64,000 nucleotides of DNA from Psychrobacter glaciei (GTDB lineage: Bacteria > Pseudomonadota > Gammaproteobacteria > Pseudomonadales > Moraxellaceae): assembly GCF_014652895.1 (NCBI RefSeq), contig NZ_BMZR01000004.1, positions 40,645 through 104,644 on the forward strand. Reading direction: 5' to 3'. The notes beneath the pieces are model-generated. The model did not search any database and had not been told where the DNA came from. It saw only the letters and a program-made list of their open reading frames with translations. A program made the position numbers and the translations under genes. Each line of letters opens with the position of its first letter. Positions within the stretch are counted from its first letter, which is position 1. Shown piece by piece: positions 27,169-36,892 of the stretch.

Positions 27169-27571
27169 GGCTGTTTTCCCACATATTTTGTTACAATTGA
27201 CCTAGTGTACCATTATCCACACCTCATTCGCCATAGTTAAAAAGCGTTAATTTTCTTATCTCTTTGATTGATAACACTTATCGTGATTTTTTTATTCGAA
27301 TGAATTAGATTTTACCGACCTATAAATTACCTTAATAAACAGATATTTAGGAATAAATATAATGATTACATCATATATCGCACGGTATATGGCTAAGGCG
27401 TGTTTGATCCTTTAATCATGCACTGACAGAGACTATCTGTGATAGTTCAGCACGCTCTAACAATGGCTTTCTAAAAAATAATGTTTCAAAACAAATCATT
27501 TCTTATGGATGAGCACAAAAAAGCCAGCGACATAGCGCTGGCTTTTTCTGACCAATAATATTGCAAAACAC
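27169..27571. other. ftsZ-lpxC intergenic region
   Basis: About 400 bases holding the ftsZ terminator and presumably the lpxC promoter. A single perfect DnaA-box 9-mer (TTATCCACA, 27213-27221) lies near the lpxC start; as a single site it may be chance. Confidence 0.5.
27517..27547. terminator. Terminator after ftsZ
   Basis: The AAAAAAGCCAGCG / CGCTGGCTTTTT hairpin is 25 bases past the ftsZ stop. Confidence 0.88.
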
Positions 27572-28771
27572 TTATTTATTTTGTTGACGCTTTAAATAGT
27601 CTTGAATGCTGTTGGTCTTGGTTTTGGGCTGCTCTTGCGTCGGATTTGCACGCGCTAAACTATCTTGATGCAGCTGCGCTTGTGACTGCTTTTGGCTGTT
27701 TAGCGCACTGGTATGCAAGTTAGGATCAACAGGCTGTGTGCTATTCACAGAAGGCACAGGCTGCTCCACTACTTCTGGCTCTTGGCCTGCATTTTCATCC
27801 AACGTCAAACCCGTTGCAATAACGGTCACATGTAGATCTTCACCCATTTTTTCATCGATGACAGAACCATAGAAGATATGGGCATCATCGATATCGGTAA
27901 TTTCTTCGACGATTGCGCTGATTTTGCTCATCTCATCTAATGATAATGACTCAGAAGAGATAACGTTAACCAGTAGACCTTTGGCGTTTTCTAAACGTAA
28001 ATCATCAAGCAATGGTGATCTAATGGCTTTTTCAGTGGCTTGACGCGCACGATCATCACCGCTGGCACGACCAATACCCATCATGGCGTGACCTTTAGCA
28101 GTCATCGCCGTACGGATATCGTTAAAGTCAATATTGATCATACCTTCGCTTGCGATGGTTTCAGCAATACCTTGCACGGCGTGTAATAACACATCGTCCG
28201 CTTTTTTGAACGCATCTTGCATAGAGATATTGCCGTAGACGCTCATCAGCTTGTCATTTGGAATGGTAATGATAGAGTCAACGAAGTTAGTCAGTTGCTC
28301 AATACCAGCCTTAGCTGCTTTGATACGTTTCCCGCCTTCGAATTTGAAAGGTGTGGTCACAACAGCGACCGTCAATACTTCCATCTCTTTGGCAATACGA
28401 GCCACGACTGGCGCTGCACCCGTACCAGTGCCGCCGCCCATTCCAGCGGTAATAAAGACCATGTCTGAATGTTCGAGTAATGCGCGGATGGCTTCTTCTT
28501 CGCTTTCTGCTGCTTCACGTCCGACTTCTGGATTGGCACCAGCGCCTAGACCGCGGTTAGTTTTTGCGCCAAGTTGTAACTTATGCGGCGCTGTCAGACG
28601 ATCAAGTGCTTGTTTATCCGTATTAGCACAGACGAACGTCACACCTCTAATTCCTTGTTGTACCATATGTTCAACCGCATTACCGCCACCACCACCCACA
28701 CCGAATACTGTGAAGCTTGCTTGGCCGTTATTTTGAAGCTGGTTATCATCTGGCATGGTGTATTTTGACAT
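27572..28771 (-). CDS. ftsZ: Cell division protein FtsZ
   Basis: A tubulin-like GTPase of about 399 residues that forms the Z-ring. The VFGVGGGGGNAVEHM start, the GGGTGTGAAPVVA GTP loop and the T7 region NIDFNDIRTAM are canonical. The Gln-rich linker (about 325-385) is normal, but the C-terminal peptide reads NSIQDYLKRQQNK. The usual D-Y-L-D-I-P-x-F-L-R-x-Q consensus is thus shifted, without the conserved proline. This peptide binds FtsA and ZipA, so the change may matter. The ATG at 28771 is chosen for its GGAG ribosome site; an upstream ATG at 28828 adds 19 non-conserved residues. Confidence 0.97.
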   Translation of the reverse strand: MSKYTMPDDNQLQNNGQASFTVFGVGGGGGNAVEHMVQQGIRGVTFVCANTDKQALDRLTAPHKLQLGAKTNRGLGAGANPEVGREAAESEEEAIRALLEHSDMVFITAGMGGGTGTGAAPVVARIAKEMEVLTVAVVTTPFKFEGGKRIKAAKAGIEQLTNFVDSIITIPNDKLMSVYGNISMQDAFKKADDVLLHAVQGIAETIASEGMINIDFNDIRTAMTAKGHAMMGIGRASGDDRARQATEKAIRSPLLDDLRLENAKGLLVNVISSESLSLDEMSKISAIVEEITDIDDAHIFYGSVIDEKMGEDLHVTVIATGLTLDENAGQEPEVVEQPVPSVNSTQPVDPNLHTSALNSQKQSQAQLHQDSLARANPTQEQPKTKTNSIQDYLKRQQNK

Positions 28772-29073
28772 AAAAAAGATTCTCCAGTTGCAGATAGCGT
28801 GATGGTCGATACATGGTAACGCACTCATATGACGCGCTATCGACTTACTATATATAAATGTATTTAAATAAAACAGGGCTATATCTTAAACCGTTAAGCT
28901 TGGACGAAAATATGTCATCATTGCTCAGGGCATTAACTTCAATGTTACTTTCAATATTACTTTCGATATTACGTTATACGCTTAATTGTGGTACACCTTT
29001 CAAAACAACAACGCTTATTGTATAAGCATTCTTTTATATAAATATGTTTATACCAACGTCATTAGCAACGGAG
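28772..29073. other. ftsA-ftsZ intergenic region with 12-bp tandem repeat
   Basis: About 300 bases, long for this gene pair, so an ftsZ promoter is likely here. Three 12-bp units (CTTCAATGTTAC, TTTCAATATTAC, TTTCGATATTAC) lie in tandem at 28937-28972. Confidence 0.55.
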
Positions 29074-30366
29074 TTATAGTATCTTTTTGAGCACACTAGC
29101 AAAACGTTGCCCTGCACTTTGAAAGACGCCTGTTACTCTGTTTTTTTGAATCGCTTCCGGTTCGCTTTTTTCACTGTGGCGAAACTGCTCGCTTTGGCTA
29201 TATAGTAGTGTACCAAATGCCGTTTGATAAGCGCGATCATTGACTTGGATATTTAGCTGTTTAAATGATTCGTCATTATCAAAGTGATTATAAGCGCTGA
29301 TTGCTGGGTGGGTATTGGTCAAAACGACTGGCATTTTAAGCAGCTTTTTGGCAAAGGGTATCATGCCTTTGATCACACTACCGCCGCCTGTCAGCACGAT
29401 GCCTTTATCAATATAGCTGATCAAATCTGCCTCATGCAATTGACGCGCCACTTCAGTAAAGATTTGCACATAACGCGCTTCAATAATACGGGCTAAATTA
29501 TAAATACCAATATTAATCTCGTCGCTGGTCCCTTGCGGTTTAAAGATAAAGAATGAGCTAGGATCGACGCTATTGACATCGACCGTACCATGCGATTTTT
29601 TAAGTTTTTCAGCTTCTATCATCGATATCCCGACATCTGCTGAAATATCCATCGTCACTTCATGGCTGCCAGTCGCGATACAATGCGTAAAAATCAACTT
29701 GTTTTCTTTGTAGACACAGATGCTAGTCGTGCTCGCTCCGATATCAACCAGACAGACACCCTGCTGGCGCTCATCACTCATCAAGCTATATTCTGCACTG
29801 GTCACCGCATCGAAGACAATGTGATCGATGCCGACATCACAACTCTGCAATAGTTTTTGGATGTTCTGACGACTGGCGACCGGCATCATCATCATGTGAT
29901 ACATCACGCTGATATTGTGCGCCACCGTCTCAATCGCATCGTCGACCATAAAGTCTTGTTCATCGACATAGATACCTTGCTGGCAACAATGCATCAAATA
30001 ATAGTCTGATGACAAGTCGCGTGATTTGGCGTTGGCCAACGCCTGTACCATATCTTTGGCACGTACGACTTCATCCTCTACTAGTACTTCGCCCGCACTG
30101 TTCTTGCTCAGGAGCTCAGGCGTTGCCAAGGTCAACCACACACTATGCACACGGCAATTGGCAGTATCTTCTGCTTCTTGAATGGCTTGCCTGATAGCAC
30201 CTTGCAAGCGTTCGCGATGTTTTATTTGACCTTGATAAAAGTCACTATTTTTAACTTGCCCTACACCCATAATACGAATGTCTTTTGCAGAGACAACGCT
30301 GCCAATAACGACATAAACTGCCGTGGCACTTAGATGGACAACAACCAGATTTTCAGTATTTTTCAT
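29074..30366 (-). CDS. ftsA: Cell division protein FtsA (divergent nucleotide-binding loop)
   Basis: An actin-like membrane tether for FtsZ, about 430 residues. The C-terminal amphipathic helix (VFQSAGQRFASVLKKIL) that binds the membrane is present, as is the adenosine motif GIVLTGGGSVIKGM. The phosphate-1 loop, normally GLEIGTAKVAAL, reads VVHLSATAVYVV near residues 9-20, and phosphate-2, normally VDIGGGT, reads VDIGAST. ATP binding may therefore be altered. The start at 30366 (MKNTENLVVV) gives the family N-terminus; an in-frame ATG at 30414 is the alternative, and neither has a strong ribosome site. The gene lies between ftsQ and ftsZ as usual. Confidence 0.93.
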   Translation of the reverse strand: MKNTENLVVVHLSATAVYVVIGSVVSAKDIRIMGVGQVKNSDFYQGQIKHRERLQGAIRQAIQEAEDTANCRVHSVWLTLATPELLSKNSAGEVLVEDEVVRAKDMVQALANAKSRDLSSDYYLMHCCQQGIYVDEQDFMVDDAIETVAHNISVMYHMMMMPVASRQNIQKLLQSCDVGIDHIVFDAVTSAEYSLMSDERQQGVCLVDIGASTTSICVYKENKLIFTHCIATGSHEVTMDISADVGISMIEAEKLKKSHGTVDVNSVDPSSFFIFKPQGTSDEINIGIYNLARIIEARYVQIFTEVARQLHEADLISYIDKGIVLTGGGSVIKGMIPFAKKLLKMPVVLTNTHPAISAYNHFDNDESFKQLNIQVNDRAYQTAFGTLLYSQSEQFRHSEKSEPEAIQKNRVTGVFQSAGQRFASVLKKIL

Positions 30367-30562
30367 GGTACCAGACAAATTATCGCTAAACAGGAAACCA
30401 AATGACGTCTCCATTAAATCATTAAAAAATCATTATCTTTACGCCGTTATATCCTACCGCACCTACAATCTCTATGCTAAATAAACAAAGTGTCATGAAT
30501 TACTGGTGGTTTATCAACTACTTTTGCTTACTGTTTTTACTACTCACTATTTTTTGTGACAG

Positions 30563-31360
30563 TCAGATTTTTGGTGCTTCGATTTCTGGTTGTGCCATAT
30601 TCCAAGCGATGGTAAAGCCATTTTTATAACGTAAATCTACAGACTGTATCTCATTTCGGCGATTACTTAATTGATTACCTAGTAATTGACTAAGATTCAG
30701 CAGCTTTTGCGCGGTATTTTCATTATCAACAATGACTCGCTGACCGTTATCAAAACGAATGAGCCATGTCATTCTTGGCGACAGGATAATATCTGCAACT
30801 TGCATATCGAGTGGTGCATACCAATCGTTAATTTGTTGCATCTGTTGCATGATGACCGGCGCTTGCGTTATCTCACCTTGCAAAGTGGCAAATTGGGCTT
30901 GGGTCAAATCCTTACTATCAGCAGGGACAAAAACAATCCCCTTTGCATCGACTAAACGTTCAGTACCAAAATTTGCAACTGCCTGCTTGGGCAACGCTGT
31001 GACCACAATGCCACGTTGCCAGTCACGAGTCACACTCACTTGATCCACCCAAGCAAGACCCGTAGTAATATCTCTTAATGCTTGTAAATCAGAAGTAAAA
31101 AAACTGCTCACTTTCTGTTGATTCATGACTTGCTGTAGCTTTTGGTACTGAGCAACAGTGAGTCCTTGATTGCTGACATGAATGGCAGCTGGAGGCGCAT
31201 CACGTAAGGCTTTACCACCCATAATCAATATAAGCACTAGCAAACCTAACACCAATACCATAAAAAAATATCTGACCGAATTCGGTACTTGGAAGTTAGA
31301 TGTTGGACGACGGGCTTTATCACTCATCAAGTCAGTTACGTCGTTGACAGTTTGAGCCAT
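30563..31360 (-). CDS. ftsQ: Cell division protein FtsQ
   Basis: A 265-residue bitopic divisome protein. It has a short cytoplasmic N-terminus, one membrane segment (about 28-48, FFMVLVLGLLVLILIM) and a periplasmic POTRA domain (about 60-130, AAIHVSNQGLTVAQYQ to GIVVTALPKQAVANFG). A beta domain follows, with RLVDAKGIVFVP and LIRFDNGQRVIVDNENTAQKL. FtsQ links early and late divisome proteins through FtsL and FtsB. It follows ddl and precedes ftsA in the standard order, although a 510-base gap separates it from ddl. Confidence 0.94.
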   Translation of the reverse strand: MAQTVNDVTDLMSDKARRPTSNFQVPNSVRYFFMVLVLGLLVLILIMGGKALRDAPPAAIHVSNQGLTVAQYQKLQQVMNQQKVSSFFTSDLQALRDITTGLAWVDQVSVTRDWQRGIVVTALPKQAVANFGTERLVDAKGIVFVPADSKDLTQAQFATLQGEITQAPVIMQQMQQINDWYAPLDMQVADIILSPRMTWLIRFDNGQRVIVDNENTAQKLLNLSQLLGNQLSNRRNEIQSVDLRYKNGFTIAWNMAQPEIEAPKI

Positions 31361-31871
31361 AATGACCTTTGTCCCTGTTTTTGCATAAAGCTATTTGCAT
31401 GAAGCCAATAGTGCTTTTGTTAAAGGTGAGTCTGCTTATATTTTGCAGCGACATATTAAACGAATATACTATCAAAAATTTTATCTAAAAACGTCTTTGA
31501 GACGCTATCATTCTCGATTAAGCGTCTATTTCTCTCGATTTACAACGCAAGGTCATAAATCATTCATAAATATCACTAAAACGATTCAATAATTACAATA
31601 TTAACGTATTTTGCGGTCAAACAATAGCCTAACCCCTACTACGGACAACGAATTTACACAAGTTTACATGAAGCTGTGGTATAGCAGGGCTAGCGATACA
31701 TTCAATTATGCTTATGTTTGCCAACAACCAACAGTATCAGTGCTATTCGAACGATTATTTTTACTCATTAATAGCCGTTTTTTAAACATCTATACTATCA
31801 ATAATTCTGCCATAAACTGCATCATTCATATCAACCTAGATAAAAACATCTGAGCTAAGGTTATCAATTGT
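31361..31871. other. ddl-ftsQ intergenic region
   Basis: About 510 bases, AT-rich, with no credible gene; short open frames on the plus strand have no ribosome sites or family resemblance. The length suggests ftsQAZ is driven by its own promoter here. I saw no repeat or terminator. Confidence 0.5.
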
Positions 31872-32966
31872 TTATAACGTTTGCGCAAGGATATGCCAGC
31901 ACAGTGTATCAAAATCCATACCGCGAGCTTTGGCTGCCATCGGTACCAGACTATGACTGGTCATACCCGGTACGGTGTTGATTTCAAGTAACCAAAAATT
32001 GCCCGCCTCATCTTGCATGGCATCGATACGCCCCCAGCCTTTTGCGTCTACTGCGCGAAATGCCGCAAGGCTCAAGTCTTGCAAATGCTTTTCATCAGCA
32101 TCATTCAAGCCGCACGGAATATAGTAGCTGGTATCGTTACGATTGTATTTGGCTTCAAAATCGTAGAAGTTGGTGATATCAGCAGGTTCAAGACGGATGA
32201 CCGGATAGGCTTCGTCATCGATAATGACAATCGTAAACTCGCGACCAGTAATCCAGCGCTCAGCCATGACCGCATCACCGCACTGTACCGCTGTTGCATA
32301 AGCCGCTGGCAACTCGTCCAAGTTATTAACCTTGGTCATGCCAATACTGGATCCTTCATGAACTGGCTTGATAATAAGTGGTAAACCTAGCATGTTAACC
32401 ACTTGCTGCCAGTCGGTATCGGCCGTCAATAATGAAAATGGTGCCGTCGCTAAACCACAACCTTGCCACAATTGCTTGGTACGAACTTTGTCCATGCCTA
32501 GCGCTGATGCCAAAATGCCTGAGCCTGTCTGCGGAATATCAAACCATTGCAACACGCCTTGTAGCAAGCCATCTTCGCCGCCGCGACCATGCAACACGTT
32601 AAACACGCGATCATAGTCACGAAGCTCAGTAATGTCTTGATGCTTAGGGTCAAAATGAGTGGCATCAACGCCTTGGTTTTGTAGCGCCTGCAATACAGCG
32701 GCACCACTATCCAATGATACGCTGCGCTCATTGCTGCTGCCACCATAAATGACGGCTACTTTACCAAATTGTCCAGCATCTTTTACTTTGTTAGAAGCAG
32801 CGCTCAATGGCTTGTCTTGGTTCGACTGGTTATTTTTCATATCACTCTTCTCTGCTTGTGCAGCAGCTGCTAGAGCGGACTCTGGATTGATAATGGCTGT
32901 TTTATCCTCAGCAGCATCAATAGCATTATTATTGTTTGTACTTTCTTGATTATCGTTCGTTGTCAT
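31872..32966 (-). CDS. ddl: D-alanine-D-alanine ligase with N-terminal extension
   Basis: An ATP-grasp enzyme of about 364 residues making D-Ala-D-Ala for peptidoglycan. The core starts near residue 68 (KVAVIYGGSSNERSVSLDSG). It contains GRGGEDGLLQG, GMDKVRTKQLW, the ATP-binding LIIKPVHEGSSIGM, RIDAMQDEAGNFWLLEINTVPGMT and the final SLVPMAAKARG. Typical DdlB is about 306 residues; the extra 65 residues are Asn/Gln/Ala-rich and probably disordered. The ATG at 32966 has AGGA upstream and begins 29 bases after the murC stop. A still earlier ATG would overlap murC by nearly 60 bases and is less likely. Confidence 0.95.
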   Translation of the reverse strand: MTTNDNQESTNNNNAIDAAEDKTAIINPESALAAAAQAEKSDMKNNQSNQDKPLSAASNKVKDAGQFGKVAVIYGGSSNERSVSLDSGAAVLQALQNQGVDATHFDPKHQDITELRDYDRVFNVLHGRGGEDGLLQGVLQWFDIPQTGSGILASALGMDKVRTKQLWQGCGLATAPFSLLTADTDWQQVVNMLGLPLIIKPVHEGSSIGMTKVNNLDELPAAYATAVQCGDAVMAERWITGREFTIVIIDDEAYPVIRLEPADITNFYDFEAKYNRNDTSYYIPCGLNDADEKHLQDLSLAAFRAVDAKGWGRIDAMQDEAGNFWLLEINTVPGMTSHSLVPMAAKARGMDFDTLCWHILAQTL

Positions 32967-32994
32967 AAGGACAGTTCCTAAAATTTTTAGCTTA

Positions 32995-34431
32995 CTAAAT
33001 GTAAAGGTTATTGGCAGCCAAGTCGACAGCAATCTGTCCCACATTACCTGCACCCTGAGTAATGAGCATATCGTTGGCTTTTAGTAAACGTTGCATGACA
33101 GGGGCTAAATTATCTTTATCAATAATCGTCGGTTCAACCTCACCACGCAAACGAATACTGCGCGCTAATGATTTGGTATCAGCGCCCGTAATCGGACTCT
33201 CACCTGCTGAATATACATCCAATAACAGTAGCTCATCAACACTTGATAGTACTTCCACGAAATCATCGTAGCAATCACGGGTACGGCTGTAACGATGCGG
33301 TTGAAATAGCATTACCAAACGACGATCAGGGAAACTTTGACGAGCGGCCTTAATGGTGGCGTCGACTTCTTTTGGGTGATGACCATAGTCGTCGATCAAT
33401 AAGACATTACCATCATCGATATCGACAGAGGCATGCTGCTCAAATCGACGACCAACGCCTTCAAACTTCTGCAAAGCGCGTTTGATCGCTTCATCATCGA
33501 CACCTTCATCGGTCGCCATGGTGATAGCGGCAAGTGCATTGTAGACGTTATGCGTACCAGGAATATTAAGCGTCAAGCGCAAAGGCTCACGGTCACGGCG
33601 TAATACTGTGAAGTGCGTTTTAGTGCCTTCCGTCACCAAGTCAACGCCTTGTACGTCGTTAAAAGGTTCAAGCCCAAAGGTCAAGACTGGGCGACCAATA
33701 TCATCAATCATTGCATACAATTCTGGATCATCACCGCACACCACTGCCAAGCCATAAAACGGCATGTTTTGCAAAAACTGAATATAAGCCGCTTTTAATT
33801 TATCAAAGCTATTCTCATACGTTTCCATATGGTCTTGGTCGATATTGGTCACAATCGCTGCCATCGGATGTAAAGACAAAAACGATGCATCAGACTCATC
33901 GGCTTCTGCCACCAAGAAGCGGCTGCTACCAAGTGCGGCATTTTTGCCAGAGGCGTTCAGCTTACCACCAATTACGTAAGTAGGATCGAGCTGGCCTTCT
34001 GCCATCATCGTGGTGAGCAAACTGGTCGTGGTGGTTTTGCCATGCGCGCCAGCAACCGCGATGCCATGACGATAGCGCATCAACTCACCCAACATATCGG
34101 CACGGCGTACCACTGGCAGACGCGCTTCTAATGCTGCTTTTACTTCAGGGTTGCTACGATCAATCGCTGATGAGACGACAATAACATCCGCATTGGCGAT
34201 ATTTATGGAGTCATGACCGATCGATATCTCGATGCCAATCTGCTGTAGGCGCTTCGTCACCAAGCTTTCTGCGATGTCAGAACCACTTACTTCGTAACCT
34301 TGATTGTTCATTACCTCTGCGATACCGCACATACCTGAACCGCCAATACCAACAAAATGCAAATGCTGAATACGGCGCATCTCTGGTATTTCAATCAAAC
34401 GCTTAGGTAAGGCTTTTGCAGAGGTAGACAT
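32995..34431 (-). CDS. murC: UDP-N-acetylmuramate-L-alanine ligase
   Basis: A 478-residue Mur ligase that adds L-Ala to UDP-MurNAc. The N-terminal Rossmann motif [15 protein letters not shown], the ATP loop [12 protein letters not shown] (about 115), the [12 protein letters not shown] segment, [14 protein letters not shown] and [14 protein letters not shown], with the C-terminal FQPHRYSRT, are all typical. The length is normal. It is followed closely by ddl and preceded by murG with a 67-base gap, so the three are probably co-transcribed. Confidence 0.98.
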   Translation of the reverse strand: MSTSAKALPKRLIEIPEMRRIQHLHFVGIGGSGMCGIAEVMNNQGYEVSGSDIAESLVTKRLQQIGIEISIGHDSINIANADVIVVSSAIDRSNPEVKAALEARLPVVRRADMLGELMRYRHGIAVAGAHGKTTTTSLLTTMMAEGQLDPTYVIGGKLNASGKNAALGSSRFLVAEADESDASFLSLHPMAAIVTNIDQDHMETYENSFDKLKAAYIQFLQNMPFYGLAVVCGDDPELYAMIDDIGRPVLTFGLEPFNDVQGVDLVTEGTKTHFTVLRRDREPLRLTLNIPGTHNVYNALAAITMATDEGVDDEAIKRALQKFEGVGRRFEQHASVDIDDGNVLLIDDYGHHPKEVDATIKAARQSFPDRRLVMLFQPHRYSRTRDCYDDFVEVLSSVDELLLLDVYSAGESPITGADTKSLARSIRLRGEVEPTIIDKDNLAPVMQRLLKANDMLITQGAGNVGQIAVDLAANNLYI

Positions 34432-34498
34432 AAGGATCTCTCTTTATTAAAGGTCAATAAAATTTGGTAAATTAAAAATAATGGGTATGAGTTGCAGG

Positions 34499-35584
34499 CT
34501 ACAACGCTTGCCAAATAATATCGGCAACTTGCTTACTCGCACTACGATTGGCAAGAGCATGACCTTTTTTTGCCATCGTTAAGCACTTTTCTCGATTAAG
34601 TACAGCAAGCTCATCACTCAAACGCTTGGCTGTCAACTCCGACTGCGGTAACAAGACTGCCGCATCATGTGAGGTTAGCGTGCGAGCATTAGCCGTTTGG
34701 TGATCATCAACGGCATGTGGTAACGGCACAAAAATAGCAGCAATTCCAACGTTTTGAATTTCCGTCACGGTCAACGCGCCTGCACGGCATACAATCATAT
34801 CTGCCCAGTTATAAGCCGCTGCCATATCGTCGATAAAAGGCTGTACCGTAAACTGATGCCTGCTTAAGTCTTCGCTATCGTAAGCTGCTTGCGTGGCGGC
34901 CTCATTGTTACGCCCGCATTGGTGACGCACTTCAAAAGGCTCGTTTAGCAATGCAAGCGCTTTTGGCACGGTGTCATTTAAGGCTTGAGCGCCAAGTGAT
35001 CCGCCTACTACCAGCAATTTAAGCGGTGAGCGATCATTCACATCATAGCGTACCGTTGGCTCTGCGACACCTGTAATGGCATTGCGCACTGGATTGCCTA
35101 CTGTCTCAAGCTTGGCATTCTGCGCACTATTAGCAAAGGTATCCTCAAACGCTTGTAACGTCTTAGTCGAAAGCTTAGACAGATAGCGATTGCTCATGCC
35201 AGCGATGGCATTTTGCTCATGGATAATCAGTGGCGTATTGGTTAGACGTGCAGCGATACCACCAGGTGCAGTCACATAACCACCGAATCCAACGACCACA
35301 TCAATCTGATTACTACGAATCACTTTTACGGCAGCCATGGTCGCTGACAGCAGAGTCATTGGTAGCTTTAATAGTCGACCAACGCCTTTACCACGCAGCC
35401 CTTGCATATTAATAGCATGAAAAGTATAGCCAGTCGGTTTGACCAAACCATTTTCCATTCCGTTTGGCGTTCCTAACCAATGAATGACCGCACCGCGTTG
35501 GGTCAGCTCATCACTAACGGCAAGCGCTGGAAAAACGTGCCCGCCAGTACCAGCTGCCATCATCAATATATGCGGTGTTTTCAT
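34499..35584 (-). CDS. murG: UDP-GlcNAc:undecaprenyl-PP-MurNAc-pentapeptide GlcNAc transferase
   Basis: A 361-residue GT-B glycosyltransferase converting lipid I to lipid II at the inner face of the membrane. The glycine-rich loops MAAGTGGHVFPALA (about 10-23) and VGFGGYVTAPGG, and later VVGGSLGAQALND, plus the nucleotide-sugar site ICRAGALTVTEI are canonical. It is the first gene of the cell-wall run here. The usual upstream genes (murD, ftsW) are absent; gshB lies upstream instead, 280 bases away. Confidence 0.98.
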   Translation of the reverse strand: MKTPHILMMAAGTGGHVFPALAVSDELTQRGAVIHWLGTPNGMENGLVKPTGYTFHAINMQGLRGKGVGRLLKLPMTLLSATMAAVKVIRSNQIDVVVGFGGYVTAPGGIAARLTNTPLIIHEQNAIAGMSNRYLSKLSTKTLQAFEDTFANSAQNAKLETVGNPVRNAITGVAEPTVRYDVNDRSPLKLLVVGGSLGAQALNDTVPKALALLNEPFEVRHQCGRNNEAATQAAYDSEDLSRHQFTVQPFIDDMAAAYNWADMIVCRAGALTVTEIQNVGIAAIFVPLPHAVDDHQTANARTLTSHDAAVLLPQSELTAKRLSDELAVLNREKCLTMAKKGHALANRSASKQVADIIWQAL

Positions 35585-35730
35585 AAACGCCTGCCTATCT
35601 TTACTTTATTTATATGAAGGGTTTATCTCGCTGCCGTGATGTCTTTTATAAAAAATGATGACACGGTAAAAGCCCGCATAGTATAGAGGAAATCATTGCT
35701 TTGTATACAGCACTTTATGCAGCAAAAATA

Positions 35731-35764
35731 ACAAAAATCCAAGCCATGATCGATCACAGCTTGG
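35731..35764 (-). terminator. Probable terminator after gshB
   Basis: On the minus strand the palindrome CCAAGC...GCTTGG with TGATCGATCA at its centre (35739-35764) is followed by ATTTTTGT. It lies about 100 bases beyond the gshB stop. Confidence 0.6.
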
Positions 35765-35863
35765 CGTCGTGTAACGCTAATAAACGGTAAGAAAAATCAA
35801 TGACTAACAATACCTTAAAATATGGGTTTTACGTAGTCAAAGTATTCCTTAACATAGATAAAA

Positions 35864-36835
35864 CTATGCAGTAAATTTATTCTCAATCGCCATGATAAAG
35901 TCGGTCGCAATATCTGTACCGCATTGATCATCAATCTCACGTACACAGGTGGGGCTAGTGACGTTAATCTCAGTGATACGCCCACCGATTAAGTCTAGAC
36001 CAACGAACATTAGGCCTTTTTGTTTGACGATTGGCGCGACTACTTCTGCTACTTGACGCTCAACATCAGTCAGCGGCATGGCAACACCGCTACCGCCAGC
36101 TGCGAGATTACCACGGGTCTCGCCTTTGCTTGGAATACGGGCCAAGCTATAATCTATCACGACGCCATCGACGATTAATACACGCTTATCGCCATCTTTA
36201 ATCTCTGGCAAGTAACGCTGCGCCATGATTGGCAGTGTCTCAAGTTCAGTCAGCACCTCAATCGTTACACCAATATTGGGACTGTCAGCGGTCAAACGGA
36301 AGATACCAGTTCCACCCATGCCGTCTAGTGGCTTGACGATGACATCCTGCTGTTCAGCGATAAACTGACGAATATGTGCCTGTTTACTGGTCACAATCGT
36401 CGGGCTCATATACTCGCTAAACCATGTCGCAAATATTTTTTCATTACAATCACGGATCGCTTGTGGATCATTGACCACGAGCACGCCTGCCGCTTTGGCG
36501 TGATCGAGCATATAAGTCGCATAAATAAAGCGCATATCAAACGGTGGGTCTTTACGCATCAAAATCACGTCATAACCACTGACTGGACCTGTGCTTTTAT
36601 CACCCAACGTATAAAAATCTGCTGGATCACGCTTTACCGTGAGCGGCTGAGTATCAACCATTAGCTGTCCACGATCCAACCATAAATCATGAATCTGACA
36701 GTAGCCAAGCTGATGCCCGCGATCTTGCGCTGCCCACATCATCGCCAAGCTGGTGTCTTTTTTATAATTAACCCGTTCGATAGGATCCATGATGACGAGT
36801 ATTTTTAAAGATTTTTTTTGATTTTCTTGGCTCAT
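35864..36835 (-). CDS. gshB: Glutathione synthetase
   Basis: An ATP-grasp ligase of about 323 residues that adds glycine to gamma-glutamylcysteine. The N-terminal LKILVIMDPIERVNYKKDTSLAMM is the family hallmark. RKDPPFDMRFIYATYMLD, the ATP-grasp VIVKPLDGMGGTGIFR, KDGDKRVLIVDG and the end INVTSPTCVREID follow. The ATG at 36835 is chosen because GTGAG lies about eight bases upstream; that upstream GTG (36847) is an alternative start. The neighbours pyrE and murG are unrelated in function. Confidence 0.97.
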   Translation of the reverse strand: MSQENQKKSLKILVIMDPIERVNYKKDTSLAMMWAAQDRGHQLGYCQIHDLWLDRGQLMVDTQPLTVKRDPADFYTLGDKSTGPVSGYDVILMRKDPPFDMRFIYATYMLDHAKAAGVLVVNDPQAIRDCNEKIFATWFSEYMSPTIVTSKQAHIRQFIAEQQDVIVKPLDGMGGTGIFRLTADSPNIGVTIEVLTELETLPIMAQRYLPEIKDGDKRVLIVDGVVIDYSLARIPSKGETRGNLAAGGSGVAMPLTDVERQVAEVVAPIVKQKGLMFVGLDLIGGRITEINVTSPTCVREIDDQCGTDIATDFIMAIENKFTA

Positions 36836-36892
36836 GATAAGGCTCACTTACGTTATATTTTTATTAAAACAGATTCAAAATTCAGTGCCCAA

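Noticed and set aside
31395..31853. Two short plus-strand open frames in the ddl-ftsQ gap
   Set aside because: They lack ribosome sites and have irregular amino-acid composition; AT-rich DNA gives such frames by chance.
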